Below, piece after piece: positions 14,820 through 26,519 of a DNA stretch of 64,000 nt. Made by a program: the position numbers and the translations under genes. Source of the stretch: Zelopaecilomyces penicillatus (Eukaryota > Ascomycota > Sordariomycetes > Hypocreales > Pseudodiploosporaceae); the NCBI GenBank assembly GCA_005765155.1, contig VCCP01000005.1, positions 3,038,001-3,102,000 on the forward strand, read 5' to 3'. Numbering within the stretch: position 1 is the stretch's first letter; each line of letters opens with the position of its first letter. The notes under the pieces are model-generated. The model saw only the letters and a program-made list of their open reading frames with translations, had not been told where the DNA came from and ran no database searches.

Positions 14820-16261
14820 ATGCAAGTCCCAAAGAAACCGCAAATCGATCTCCTGCGCGGATGGCCCTCACCAGATCTGCTGCCAATAAGCCTCCTCTCA
14901 GCTGCCTGTCAACACCTGCTGTCAGATCCCGTTAAGTATACTGCAACATTGCAATACGGGCCGGATGAGGGATATCTGCCACTCAGAGAAGGCCTGTCGT
15001 ATTGGCTCGGGCGCCACTATGGTGTAAAGCCAGATGCTAATCGTATATGCATTACTGGGGGTGCAAGCCAGAGTCTGGCATGTATCTTGCAAAGCTACAC
15101 AGACCCGAATTATACCAGGGCTATCTGGCTGGTTGTTCCGTGTTACCACCTGGTGGCGGGTATATTTGAAGATTCGGGTTTTGCTGGGAGGCTGAGGGCA
15201 GTTCCAGATGATGATGAGGGTCTCAATGTCGCAGCATTCGAGGACATGATTACCACGTGGGAAGAGAGGGAGAGGTTGCAACCTGTAGTAGGTCTCTAAC
15301 CGCACACGATGATGCTCCCCTTACACCCGAGAAAGAGAAACGCTAAACTCAAAAATTGAAGCTAGAACCGAAACCTTTCAAGAAACCTGGTTCTGCTAGG
15401 AAGATCTATCGTCATGTCATTTACTGTGTGCCCACTTGTTCTAATCCATCTGGAAAGACAATGTCACTTAGGCGGCGGGAAGCGCTAGTCCAACTAGCGA
15501 GAAAGCATGATGCCCTGGTTATCTCTGATGATGTGTACGACTTTCTACAGTGGCCGCTTGGAAGCGGTGTCGCACCTGAAGCACTTCTAGGAACGAAATT
15601 GCCTCGGCTTTGCGATATTGACTTGTCATTGGGCACATCAAAAGATGACCCAAAAGGCTTCGGATATGCCATTAGTAATGGCTCTTTCAGTAAAATTGCC
15701 GGTCCTGGTGTTCGGACCGGATGGGTTGAAGCCTCCACCGCATTCGCTTTTGGGCTGTCCCAGACAGCTTCATCTAAGTCGGGTGGTGCACCAAGCCAAT
15801 TTTGCGCCGGAATGCTAGCCGGTATGACTCAAAGCGGCGACTTGGAGCGCCATATTGAAGAGATCACCCGTCCAGCTTTGCAGAGGCGCCATGCCCTCTT
15901 ACTGGATGCTATTCATCTACATCTTTCACCGCTCGGAGTCATGGTACAAGATTCGAGTATGCCTGGCTGCGGCACCTTTGGTGGCTATTTTGTCTGGCTG
16001 ACACTCGGTCACCAGATGAACTCGAAGCTAATTGCCGAAATTGCTCTACAGGAGGAGAATCTCGTCATTGGGCATGGAAACATGTTTACAGTACAAACAA
16101 GCGAGGAAGAATTATGTTTTGAGAGCAACATCAGGCTTTGTTTTACATGGGAGCCTGAGGAAGCCATAATTGAAGGGGTCAAAAGACTAAGCAAACTGCT
16201 CAAGCGGATACAGAATAATAGGAACAGTTATGAAGGTCTAGTGGCTCACAAGTTGGAGTGA
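14820..16261 (+). CDS. Class I/II PLP-dependent aminotransferase, fungal 2-aminoadipate/aromatic-type (two exons)
   Basis: Predicted 455 residues from exons 14,820-15,287 and 15,362-16,261. The intron (GTAGGT donor, TTGAAG acceptor, phase 0) removes the in-frame stop at 15,297; a donor 3 bp earlier (15,285) also keeps frame. Fold-type I features: the LRGWPSPDLLP start typical of this subfamily, GGASQSL (residues 80-86) for the cofactor phosphate, SNPSG with N184, the DDVYD block (212-216), the Schiff-base lysine K267 in SFSKIAGPG, R274 in GVRTGW, and a C-terminal IRLCF arginine for the substrate carboxylate. The length fits yeast YER152C-type aminotransferases, which act on 2-aminoadipate and related amino acids. 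The true substrate cannot be read from sequence. It converges with POL32, with 114 bp between stop codons. All catalytic residues look intact. Confidence 0.88.
15288..15361 (+). other. Intron of the aminotransferase gene
   Basis: It runs from GTAGGT to AG with a CTAAA branch-like site about 20 nt before the acceptor. It is 74 bp long, phase 0, and bypasses the stop at 15,297. The adjacent GT at 15,285 would give a 77-bp intron and a protein one residue shorter. Confidence 0.8.
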
Positions 16262-16375
16262 TCTCTCAACTTAGATCCAATGAGTTAGAAGAGATTTGAT
16301 CCTACTAAAAGCCGAGTGTGACATCATGGGGCGGCTTCTTCCGCTCGGACAATGCGCGAGCCCCGTTATTATGCT

Positions 16376-17909
16376 TCACTTCTTGGAAAAGAATGACATG
16401 ATGTTGCCCTGCCCGCTGCCTTTACCAACCGACTTCTTCGGTTGACCAGAGGCTGACGGCGTTGAAGTAGCAGTTGACTTGATCATAGAAGTTGCAGCTT
16501 CATCCTCTGAGAAGGATTCCCATCCCGGCTCTTGTATAGTAACTTTGGTCAAACTTAGCGTTTGCATGAATTCCATTACAACACGTGTGATGTCCACAGA
16601 GAGGTGACTTACCCATATACCCCTGGTCGTCAAGTATTCGCTTCTTCTTCATGACCCACCTTTTCCCTCTACGGCGTCCATCCCCGCTACTCGATATTAC
16701 CTCTGTGGGTTCCTTCACCTCTTTCGATTCAGGTTCAGCCTCCGGTTCGAGCTCTAATTCAGGTGCCTCTTGCATTTCTTCATCAACCGACCCATCATTA
16801 CTAGTTTGAATATTGTTGTCCTGATTATATTCTTCCATCATAAGTCGCAGGTCTTCTTCCCGTTCCTTTTTTGATTTCCTCGACGGGCCCCCATGCCTAG
16901 GAAGCTTCTCTGAAGGCGAAATATCTAAAACATCTGCCTCACCATCATCGGACATAGCCGAAGGCAGATCATCTTGCTCCAGTTTGAGGGGTATCGGTTT
17001 GACTAACTTAGTTGCCGCTTTGGCAAAGGATTGCATGATGTCGTCAGAGACACCTTGCCTTAAACCTGAGTCGACTTTCTTGCTAGCTCCAAAGGTTCGG
17101 GGAGGGTTCTTCAGTACTTCATTCTCTGGTTTTATCTTGGCGATAACAGGGGATGGCCTTGCCACGGCCATTTCTTTCTTATTAAGTTTTGGCAAACTCT
17201 GGGTTTGGAGAGGGTTGACCCCCTTTCGGGCTTTCCTATTGCAGCCGGGATTGAGAACTGTGCCGAACCTCCCACCCGCCAAAGAGGGATCTTGATTCAT
17301 GACGTAGGGCAATAATGACTTTGACAATTCAGATAGAAGGGTCAAATCACTTTGCTGATGCGGCGCCAAACTGTAGATATGCAGAGAGGTAACTTTCTTA
17401 TACCCATTTAGAGCATCTGTCTTAGCAATGAAATGTTAGCAAATTTGGATTCTCCAACGACGGATTGTAATATTACAGACCTAATAGGCTCTCCTCTGCA
17501 GCGATTGTCAGATTTATCACAGGAATGTCTACAGAAAGAGCTTCCAAATCTGGCAGAGTTCCTTTGCTGTTTATACGACCACGCTCTGGCACACTGTCTG
17601 CCACCTTCGTACCGTATATTATGTAAGTAGCATGAATAGAATTTGGACATAGCCCATTCTGATACACGTGAAAGGCTTGCAGCATTCTAATCAAACAATT
17701 CAGCATTTTTTCCGCAATAGGTTGGAAGTGTTCACTTACTCTTTAGCGGTATTTACATGGATATTCATCGCTCTACTAAGCAGGCGATATGTGACCTGCG
17801 TGGAGATTTAGTGTTGGGATTGCTACCATATCTTAGCATTAGGTAGAGCACTAACTGGCCTCTCCTCGCTTAGTAGCCGATCTGAAAGAAACTTTTTATG
17901 TTCCTCCAT
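16376..17909 (-). CDS. POL32: DNA polymerase delta subunit 3 (Pol32/Cdc27/POLD3), five exons
   Basis: Rebuilt as exons 17,909-17,856, 17,795-17,740, 17,686-17,481, 17,416-16,613 and 16,542-16,376, giving 428 residues. The N-terminus MEEHKKFLSDRLLSEERP followed by VTYRLLSRAMNIHVNTAKE, SIHATYIIYG and VTSLHIYSL is the winged-helix domain that binds the catalytic partner subunit in this family. The middle is charged and probably disordered. The tail has the conserved MKKKRILDDQGYMVTIQEP and WESFSED block and ends in QGNIMSFFSKK, a canonical PCNA-interacting box (Q418, I421, F424, F425). In yeast Pol32 supports delta processivity, break-induced replication and, with Pol zeta, translesion synthesis. 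The start is the first in-frame ATG after an upstream stop. Introns are 60, 53, 64 and 70 bp; the third uses a weaker GTCTGT donor but has a perfect GCTAAC branch site. Divergent from RAD18. Confidence 0.9.
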
Positions 17910-18343
17910 TTCATCGAGTTTCTTCTGAATGAAAGACGGTTGTAGAGGTGAAAACAAGCCTTAAGAACCACATAAAATGGTTCAAGGGTTCAAAATGCGA
18001 TTTACAGAAGGGGGGACACCGAATATGACAAAGAGAGGTACGTGCACGGTCCCTAAGTCGTGACGCGTAAAGTGCTCGGCGCGAGGTCACGCGGAGTTCT
18101 ATCTGCAACTGATGCGGTATTATGCTTTTAGCGAAGCTATGCGCTTGTTGGTGAAATCCACAATCTCCATTAATAAGTTAGCGCTTAACGCGTCAGGATA
18201 ATGACAGTATGACTACCTATGTAAGTGACACTAAAGGTTCATAGATTTTGATATCAAACCCTTCCACACGTTGAATAAACTTTCACCGAGGTCCAACATC
18301 AATCAGCACCAAGAAAGATATCTCATTAAGCCCCGACTTCTCG
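17910..18343. promoter_or_regulatory. Shared divergent promoter of POL32 and RAD18 with two MluI cell-cycle boxes
   Basis: This 434-bp region between the two start codons contains ACGCGT at 18,063-18,068 and 18,188-18,193, plus a near-match ACGCGG at 18,089-18,094. ACGCGT is the site of the MBF factor (Mbp1-Swi6, Cdc10 in fission yeast), which activates DNA-replication genes at G1/S. The positions are seen directly; regulation by MBF is inferred. Base composition is normal, so it was spared RIP. Confidence 0.6.
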
Positions 18344-19578
18344 ATGTCCCGGGCCGAAGATGTCTCAGACTCGACCGATTGGCTCTCGACACCATTATGC
18401 GGCTTCGTGGCTGTCGAAACGGCCTTGCGATGCCAAGTTTGCAAAGACTTCTACAAAACTCCGATGATTACATCTTGCTCTCACACATTTTGCTCAATCT
18501 GCATTCGTAGAGCCTTATCCAATGATGGAAAATGTCCTCTGTGTCGTAACATAGAGCAAGAAGTAAAGCTGCGAAGCAACTGGTCCATGGAGGAGACAGT
18601 CGACGCCTTCGTCAAAACACGAGCATCAGTCTTAAATCTTGCGCATAAAATTACTACAGCAGCCCAGTCGCCCAAAAGAAAGGCTGACGGCGACGATTCC
18701 TTCAACGATGTTGATCTAGGTAGCATAAAACGGCTACGCACATCAGCTAGGCTATCACAAAATCGTGGAGAGAGAGCAATAACAACAATCCCACGGAGCG
18801 AGACCAGCAGTGGGGAGGGGTTGGACACTTCCAAACATGCCCTGCATATTGGTACGTAATAATGTTCAACCATTCTAGTATCCCCACTAAGCATATTGAA
18901 GAAGTTGATGATGGCCTTGTACCTTGCCCAATGTGTAAAAAAAGGATGATGGATTGGCAGGTGTTCAACCACTTAGAGTCTTGTCCAGGTTCTGGTACTC
19001 CAGAGTCAACAGGCGAATCCAAGCCATCAATCTATGGCTTCGGGCAAACTCATCGAACACAAGAAAAGACACATGGAAGATTACCCCCTCTAAATTATTC
19101 AATGATCAAAGAGCATGCTTTACGGAAAAAGATGGCTGAACTAGGCATATCCAATCAAGGGCCAAGGGCATTGTTAGAAAGACGCCACAAGGAGTGGTTG
19201 ACCTTGTGGAATGCTAATTGCGATGCAGCACTTCCCAAGAAGCGTCCAGAGCTGCTTCACGATCTTGACGTATGGGAACGAACGCAGGGTGGCCGCGTGC
19301 CTCCAAATGGAAGGGCTGCTCAAAGTGCGGTGATGATCAAAGATAAGGAATTTGATGGTACTGAGTGGGCAGCGAGGCATAGCCCGTCGTTCAAAGAGTT
19401 GATTGCGAATGCGAAAAAGAGCAGACTTGCGTCAAAGACGACACCGGAAAATGGAGATGGGATATTAAAGAATAAGTGTATCGAAAGCATTGAGGTGCCA
19501 GCATCCTTGTCTAGTGAGCCGACACTGCTACTCACTATACACGAACAAGCAGTTTCACAGATTGAGGATCTATCCTGA
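18344..19578 (+). CDS. RAD18: Rad18-type E3 ubiquitin ligase, post-replication repair (two exons)
   Basis: Predicted 394 residues from exons 18,344-18,851 and 18,902-19,578, joined by a 50-bp intron (GTACGT donor, TTGAAG acceptor, phase 1). Domain order matches Rad18: an N-terminal RING with C30, C33, C45, H47, C50, C53, C64 and C67; a UBZ4 zinc finger with C178, C181, H193 and C197; a SAP DNA-binding domain around 235-270; and a KEFDGTEWAA to ELIANAK block near 315-340 matching the Rad6-binding region. With Rad6, Rad18 monoubiquitinates PCNA at stalled forks and opens translesion synthesis. The intron is short but the only GT..AG choice that fuses the RING exon to the UBZ exon in frame; without it the frame stops at 18,859. 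Slightly shorter than the yeast protein. Shares its promoter with POL32. Confidence 0.92.
18852..18901 (+). other. 50-bp intron of RAD18
   Basis: GTACGT donor and GAAG acceptor with a CACTAAG branch-like site. Closer AG sites (at 18,877-18,879 and 18,890) would give shorter introns and the wrong phase. Joining at 18,851/18,902 creates a glutamate and restores the family-typical DDGLVPCPMC approach to the UBZ finger. Confidence 0.8.
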
Positions 19579-20079
19579 CCAACGCAAATCTCCCATTTAT
19601 CTCCAACCAATTCCATCTCATATTCGGTTGAGAACCCTGTTGAATATAACCCAACCCCTAGGGCCCAGGAGACGCAACATCTTTTAGGAAACTTCAACCC
19701 TGGGCAACGAGGCAATTATGTCGATATAGCCGCGATGTCGAAAAACTTTTTTATTCAACGGTGTACAGAGGTTAGGAACGGTGTTTAGACAGCACAACTC
19801 TATGTAAAGCCTACTGCATTTCAATTCTTAAGATATAAGTGATTATTCGTATTACAATAGGTGGCAGTTTCGGGAGGATCGTTGGTTCTGTAGCTGTCTC
19901 TCATTGTTCAGTAATTCGGTTGGTATTTTATTTCTACGATCATAACCACCCTTCAAAAACTTGAATATCGTTGTAGGACAACCTTTGACAGGGCCCCCAT
20001 GGGCGACATTATTCCAGCTATAATAACAACTACAATACAGATAGCGGCTGTTGTCTTGTGGAGTCTGGTAATCCTGCAC
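19579..20079. other. Convergent 3' intergenic region, RAD18 to CHM7
   Basis: 501 bp of normal composition between the two stop codons. It should hold both 3' untranslated regions. Short frames here on both strands have no recognisable domain. I see no RNA gene or repeat. Confidence 0.6.
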
Positions 20080-21488
20080 TCAGTGACTGGCCTGCAATTC
20101 CTTTTCTGACGTTGACGTAGGTGCCATTTCCTGCCCTGGAACAAGGTCTATCGGAACAGGTGACAGGTGTGCTAATTGTTTTTGTACTTGGATTGCGTCT
20201 TGAGCATCCGCCGCCTTAAACTGTAATTCTTTCGCTTCTTGCTTCTCCATAGCGTCTAACTCCTCCTCAATTTCAGCCTCATCCACAACTGGCGCAGTCG
20301 ACTCAGCCATAATAGCCGCGATTTCATCAATCTCAGCAATCTGGCCTCTAACACGTTCCATGACGTTACCAACTCGCTCCGTACCACCGGTCTGGGTATT
20401 CAAGTTCGTCATGATGATTGCAGATGACTCCATGAGTCTCATCAATTGAACATTATCCGAAGCCTGTTCAAGCTTTGCAACTACTTCCTCAAGTTGACTG
20501 AGGGTAGCGTACCTCCTTGACAGAGATAATTCGGTGCACTTTTTGGCCTTAAGAGCCGCTGCAGCGGTGACACGGCTCTTAAGTGCGATAGCCTTCTTTA
20601 TCTCCTGGTCCAGTTCATCTAGCCTACGACTGAGGAGATTGGTTTGATGCTTCAAGCTCCGCGTCAGTTCTTTCATTGATGCAATAGTGGCATCTTCGTC
20701 CGAGATGCCCCTGGCCTCGTCAACATGTCGTATTCGAATAACTTTCCCGTTATATTCTATTGTTCCTTGATCCCTTGCTAGAAATATGAGCAAGATTTCC
20801 CAATCCGTATCTGACAACAAGCGATGGGTTGCGAGGGATGGTGAGAAGATATGTTTAAAGTGTGTTTTCGTAAAAACCCGATCGAATATTGACGTATTCT
20901 GCGCCATCTGATGCCGAAGTAATTGGGCCATAGCCTCTAAATTCTCCATAATAATGTACTGGCCTTTCGGTATGGTATCATCTCCTCCCAGTTGTCCAGC
21001 GAGTCCCAGTTGACGAAAGATCCATCCTACCATATTCCAAGACAGGTCCGACCAACTTTGTTGATAAATACTTTGGGCCGCATGGATGAAACTTTGTAGA
21101 GGAATCAATGCTTTATTAGCGACGGCATCACGAACCACAGCACCAAGTGCTAACGGTTGGCCAAACTGCCTGCTTTCCAGGCAACGAGGAAGAGAATCAT
21201 CGCTTTCGAGGACTAAGTAGGACGACGTCAAGCCATTACGAGAAAGCAAACCCTGCGATGCAAGGCAAGCCAGCGCGCCGGACCACGCCAAAACATTGGC
21301 TTGGTATTCATCAGGATTCAATGATTTCTGAGGTCGAAAATCCGAGTATAGGGCCGGTAGGCGAGCTCTGTGCATGGTAAATTAGCAGCATATACAGCGA
21401 CACATGCGACTTTGGCAAAAAGGACGACATTTACTGACCTTCGAAAGTTATCATCATGTTGAATGAGATAGTCAGCAAACTCACCCAT
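20080..21488 (-). CDS. CHM7: CHMP7/Chm7-like ESCRT-III protein (two exons)
   Basis: Predicted 445 residues. Exon 1 is 21,488-21,439 (MGEFADYLIQHDDNFRR) and exon 2 is 21,367-20,080, separated by a 71-bp intron (GTCAGT donor, ATGCACAG acceptor, phase 2). The single long frame begins at an ATG inside the intron; the added exon restores the conserved NFRRARLPALYSDF start. The N-terminal half (about 1-230) is the winged-helix-like region of CHMP7, with SLNPDEYQANVLAW and SDTDWEILLIFLAR. The C-terminal half (about 240-375) is a long charged coiled helix of the Snf7 type, followed by an acidic EIEEELDAMEKQE segment (382-394) resembling an MIT-interacting motif for Vps4. Chm7 recruits ESCRT-III to the inner nuclear envelope for sealing and pore quality control. 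No internal stop or frameshift. Confidence 0.85.
21368..21438 (-). other. Intron of CHM7
   Basis: 71 bp on the minus strand, GTCAGT to ACAG, with a GCTGCTAAT branch-like site about 17 nt before the acceptor. The phase-2 junction forms an arginine codon. Confidence 0.8.
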
Positions 21489-21860
21489 AGTGTAGTCAAT
21501 GATGTATAAACAGTGCTGGTCGCAAGGACCCAGGGGCTATGATGATGGGTGGATCATGGATTCCAAGTGCGGAACCCAGAGACCAAACAATGTTGTGATT
21601 GCTGGAAAGCGAGCGTGGTGTAGATTGACGGTCTTGCCGAGTGTGTAATAGCCGTGTGTACAATCAAACCCTTGTTTAATTGTCTTAGTAGTGTGTACTA
21701 TGTCGAGTGCTTGTAGCTAATACACTCAAACCCCCTGTTTAATTGTCTAGCGGAAAAATATTTTTTGGTTAGTAGCCAATCAGAATAGCCTAAATACGCT
21801 ATTGCAGGGATGCCAGTACCTTAGGATACACCAGAACTGAGATGAAATTGTAGCTAGAAA
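21489..21860 (-). promoter_or_regulatory. CHM7 upstream region with a CCAAT box and an imperfect direct repeat
   Basis: Normal composition until about 21,850, where the AT block starts abruptly. An AGCCAATCAG CCAAT-type site lies at 21,774-21,783. Two ~25-bp copies of an imperfect repeat (core TCAAACCC then TGTTTAATTGTCT) lie at 21,664-21,688 and 21,725-21,750. Function is not known; the CCAAT box is about 290 bp from the start codon. Confidence 0.45.
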
Positions 21861-22100
21861 AGGTATTTATATATCTTTTATATTAGAAATATAATTATTA
21901 AATATTACTAATATAAATGCTTATATATCTTTAATATAATAATTAATAATATTTTTTTGATAATTTATTTTTTTAATTATAAAACTAACTTAAATATTAA
22001 ATATATAATCTCTTTAATTTAATATTAATTTTATATATTTTTAATTATATTATAAAAGATAAAATAGATTATATTATTATAATAATAATTTAAGCTATAA

Positions 22101-22333
22101 TAAACTTAAGCTTTATTTATATCTTATATAATATAGGCTTAATATAGCTATATTTATTATATAAGCAGCCTTAATAAAATAGATAAGATAAAAGAATAAG
22201 GCTTATAATATAGCTATTATTATATAAGATAATTTAAGAAAAAGAGTTAAAAGAAAAGTATTTTTCTTTTTAAAAATATTAATATCTTTTTTAATATTTA
22301 TTTATGAAAGCTATAAGACTAATTTATTATATT
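22101..22333 (+). repeat. Dispersed repeat R, copy R1
   Basis: It aligns over its whole length with the reverse complement of 40,189-40,421, differing mainly by C/T and G/A changes. Shared blocks include CTTAAGCTTTATTTATATCTTATA near the start and ATTAATATCTTTTTTAATAT near the end. Shorter matches occur at 23,500-23,720 (inverted), 38,405-38,580 and 49,712-49,890. Confidence 0.7.
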
Positions 22334-23499
22334 TAATATTCTTTCAAATATATTAATAAAATAATATATAATATCTTTTTATTTAAAAATAATTTATCAA
22401 TATAATTTATTTTATTTAATTAATTATTTAAGATCTTTAAATACATTTATAAAGAATTATTATTTTTTAAAGTTTATTTTATAAATTAAATATATATAAA
22501 CTTTTTTTTATAAAAATAAAATAAGATTTATAAAAATTCTTTAATAAATATTAAAAATTCATCCTTTTTTAATTATTTATTTTATTTTTTTATTTAATAA
22601 AAATATTAAAGTCTTTAATTTAATAAATAATTATAATTAAATATATTATTATTAATAATTAATTCTAGATTAATTTCAATAAAGTTTAAAAAAGAAACCT
22701 TTAAAATAATATATAAAAATAACTTTAATAATAAATAAATATAATATATATATTATATTTAAATAATTAATTAAAGAATTAAGTTTTTTAATTAATTATA
22801 AAGTCTTTAAAATATTATAAAATTTAAAATATAAGCTTTATATTAAATAAAATCGATCTTATTATTATTATTATTATTTATATTTTATTTTAATATTTTC
22901 TTATAATTTATAATTAATAATATAATATTAAAAGATTATATTATTTTTATAATTATTTAAGTTATTTTTATTAATTATAAATATTTATATTAAATTTAAA
23001 AAGCCTTTTTTTTAAGTAAAACTAATAAAAAATATAAAATAAGCTATTTTTATATTAATTAAATAATACTCTTTATTTTAAAAGATAATTTCTTTTTTTA
23101 TATTAAATATTTTTTAGCTTTAATTAATAAAAAAGATAAATCTATTATAATATATATATTTTATTATAATATAATAGTTTTCTTATTATAAAAAATTAAA
23201 TTAAAGCTATTATAAATAATTTTTAATAATAATATAAATCTTTTATTAAAAACTTAATAAAGATATAATATTTTAAATAATTAAATAAATATTTAAAGAT
23301 TATAAAGATATATATTAAAGCTATTAAAAATTATATAAATCCTTTAAAGCTTTTATTATTAAAGATTATAATTTTTTTTAAAATTTTTTATAAAAGTTAT
23401 TATAATTTATTAAATTAATATTTTAAAAATATAAAATAAATATAAATTTAAAATTTAAAATATTTACATTTATAAATATATTTAAATTATTATTATTTT

Positions 23500-23720
23500 A
23501 TTAAGCTGGTTTTATAGCTATTATAAATAAGTATTAAGAATAATATTAATAAACTTAAAAAGAAAGAGAAGTCTTTATTTTATTCTCTTTTCTTATAATA
23601 ATAAGGCCTAATATAGATTTATCTTATCTTTATATTTAAGGCTTAAATTTAAAAGCTTAAGCCTATAATATATTATTTTTCTTTTAATAAAATTTAGGTT
23701 TTATTTAATTATTAACTAAT
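23500..23720 (-). repeat. Dispersed repeat R, copy R2 (inverted)
   Basis: Its reverse complement aligns with the copy at 49,712-49,890, sharing the TAGGCTTAAG start, a TAAGCCTTA block, GATAAGATAAATCTA, and the TAAGTTTATTAATATT end. It faces R1 across about 1.2 kb, so R1 and R2 could be the two ends of one small element. Confidence 0.6.
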
Positions 23721-25027
23721 AAAGAGATAAGACAGATATATTATATATTATTTTAATAATTTAATAAAATATTTCTTATTTCTTTTATTTATTATTTTAT
23801 ATATTTGTTTTTTTTTATTAAAAGTATTATTAATTTCGATAGTTTTTTTTATCTTTATTTTAAATTCTATTCTTTTTTTAATATAATAATAAGGTATCTA
23901 GGCTTTTATTATACTTTTCTATATTAATATAAAGATAATAAGTATTATATCTTTATAATCTAAGAATAATAATCCTTTTAATCCCTTTTTAAATTATAAT
24001 ATATTTAATATAGATATAGATTCAAATAATATAACTTTTATAAATATATATTATATTTTTTATTTAATTTCTAATTAATTATATATAGCCCTTTTTATTA
24101 AAAAAAAAGAAATAAATTATTAATAACTATATTATTCTTAATAATTTTAATAAAAAATTAATTATATTTTTTAAAAGAATTAAATTAATTTACCTTTTTT
24201 ATATTAAATATTTATATATAAATAACTATAAAAATTATAATCTTTCTTTTAATTATATTAATATATTATATTATAAGATATATTTTTTTAATAATTATAA
24301 AGATTATATCTTATTTAATAATAATATATTCTATAATATATTTATAGTATTATATATTTATATAATATATAATAATTATATTATAATTAAAATAATAATT
24401 AAGGCTTTTATTATTATAATTAAATAGATTATTTTTATTTAAAAATTATAAATCTAGATAAAAGCCTAAAGATATATTTTAAAGGCTATTAAAATAAAAT
24501 CTATAATATCTATAAATATTTATAAATATATATTTTTTATTTTTTTTATTTTTTATCTTAAATACTATTAATACCCTTTATTTTATTATAATAATCCTAT
24601 AATATTAGCTTTTTAATTTTCTAAAGTTTTAATAGATATTTAAATTAAGATATTTTAATTATAATATCTTATTATAATATTCTTATTATACTTTTATCTA
24701 AATTTAATTTATATTATTTTATATAATAATAGAATAAGATATATACTTTAATCTTTTATATTTATATAAATCCTTTTTAAATATATAATATTTAAAATAA
24801 TCGTTATTAATTTTAAAATAGAATTATTAATTAAAATAAAAGATATAGTTTATATATAAGAAAAGATATATATTTAATAATAAATAAAATAATAAAAATA
24901 AAATAAATTTTAATTTAATTTTAAGAAAACTTTAATTATTATATAATTATTATTATTAATCCTTTTTTTATTTTTATAATAATTATAAATAATATTAATA
25001 ATATTAGTTTTATTATATTATTTATAA

Positions 25028-25171
25028 TTCTTATATTATCTATAGTTCTTATATTATTTATAGTTCTTATATTATTTATAGTTCTTATATTATTTATAGT
25101 TCTTATATTATTTATAGTTCTTATATTATTTATAGTTATTTCATTATTTATAGTTATTTTATTATTTAAGG
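25028..25171 (+). repeat. 18-bp minisatellite, about 8 units
   Basis: Unit TTCTTATATTATTTATAG repeated head to tail. Units 2 to 6 are perfect; the first and the last two carry substitutions. It has no spacers, so it is not a CRISPR array. Confidence 0.9.
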
Positions 25172-26519
25172 TATATTTATAAGATACTTTTATATTCTTA
25201 TTATATCTTTTATATAAGTTTTTAATAAAAATAAATCTTTTTCTTTTTAAAATATATTAATTTTAAGGTATTATATTATTATTTATTAATATTTATTTTA
25301 TTAGGCTTTTTATAGATAATATTTATTATTAATTATTTAATAATAATAATATCCTTTTATTTAATTTATTTTAAGAATATCTTTAATATATATATAATAT
25401 TAGTTAAGATAAAATAAAATTAAAATTAAAGTTTTATATAAAAAAAGATATTTAATAGGTTTGAAATAGATTTTATATATTAGTAGACTTTATTTTTAAA
25501 TAATAATAAAAAAATATAAATATTTATTTTTATTTTTATTATTATAAATATATAATATTTTATAATAATATCTTAATTTAATACTATTATTATAGAAGAT
25601 TATTAAAATAATAAATATTATCTTATTTTATTTTAAAATTATTTAATATTTATAATTATTTAATATTTTTTAATAGTTTTTATATATGATTATCTTATTC
25701 TTTTTATTTTATAAATATTAATTATTTCTAGCTTTTCTTTTATTTATTTTTTATTATTAAAATACTTTTTATTTTTTATTTTTATATAATATTCTTATTA
25801 TTATTATTTAATATTTAAAAAGGATTTAATCTATTATTTATTATTTATTAAGATAAGAATAGATTATTTAATATTTATTTTATTAAATTAATATAAAAGA
25901 TTAAATAGATTTTTTCTAATATATTTAATATAATTATTAAGGATAAAAAAATAATAATTATCTTATATTTAATATATAATTAATTTAATTTTTAATTTAA
26001 ATAATATATCTTAATATTATATAAAAAGAATTATATATTATCTTTAAATAGAAAGTATTTTATTAAATATTAATAGTTATTTATAGCCTTTTAAATCTAT
26101 TATTAAATATAAATAATTATTATTTATATAAGATTAGCTTTAAATTAAAGATAATTAGAAAATATAATTATTTATTCTTTTAATAATATTTTATTTTTAT
26201 TTAAATATAGCTTTTATTATATTAAATTAATATTAAATCTATTTAATAATTTATTTAGATTTATATTAATTATTAAGGAATTTTTATTATTAAGTATTAA
26301 TTAATAAATTAAAAGATAATTAATTAAATTAAATTATAAAAAATATATAATTATTTAAAGAATAGCTTAGATTTTCTAATTTATATATTTTATATTAATT
26401 AATTTATATAATATAATTTAAAAATAATTTAATTAATTTAAATTCTTATTTATTATATATTTTTTATTTTAATTTTAATAAGGAATTATTATATATCTTT
26501 TATAATTATATATATATCT

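Larger units (their letters stand above)
21861..26519. other. AT-rich RIP-degraded block with a small repeat family
   Basis: Nearly pure A/T with no usable reading frame. It holds two copies of a dispersed repeat (22,101-22,333 and, inverted, 23,500-23,720) and an 18-bp minisatellite (25,028-25,171). Nothing else could be assigned; the rest reads as heavily mutated transposon debris. Confidence 0.65.
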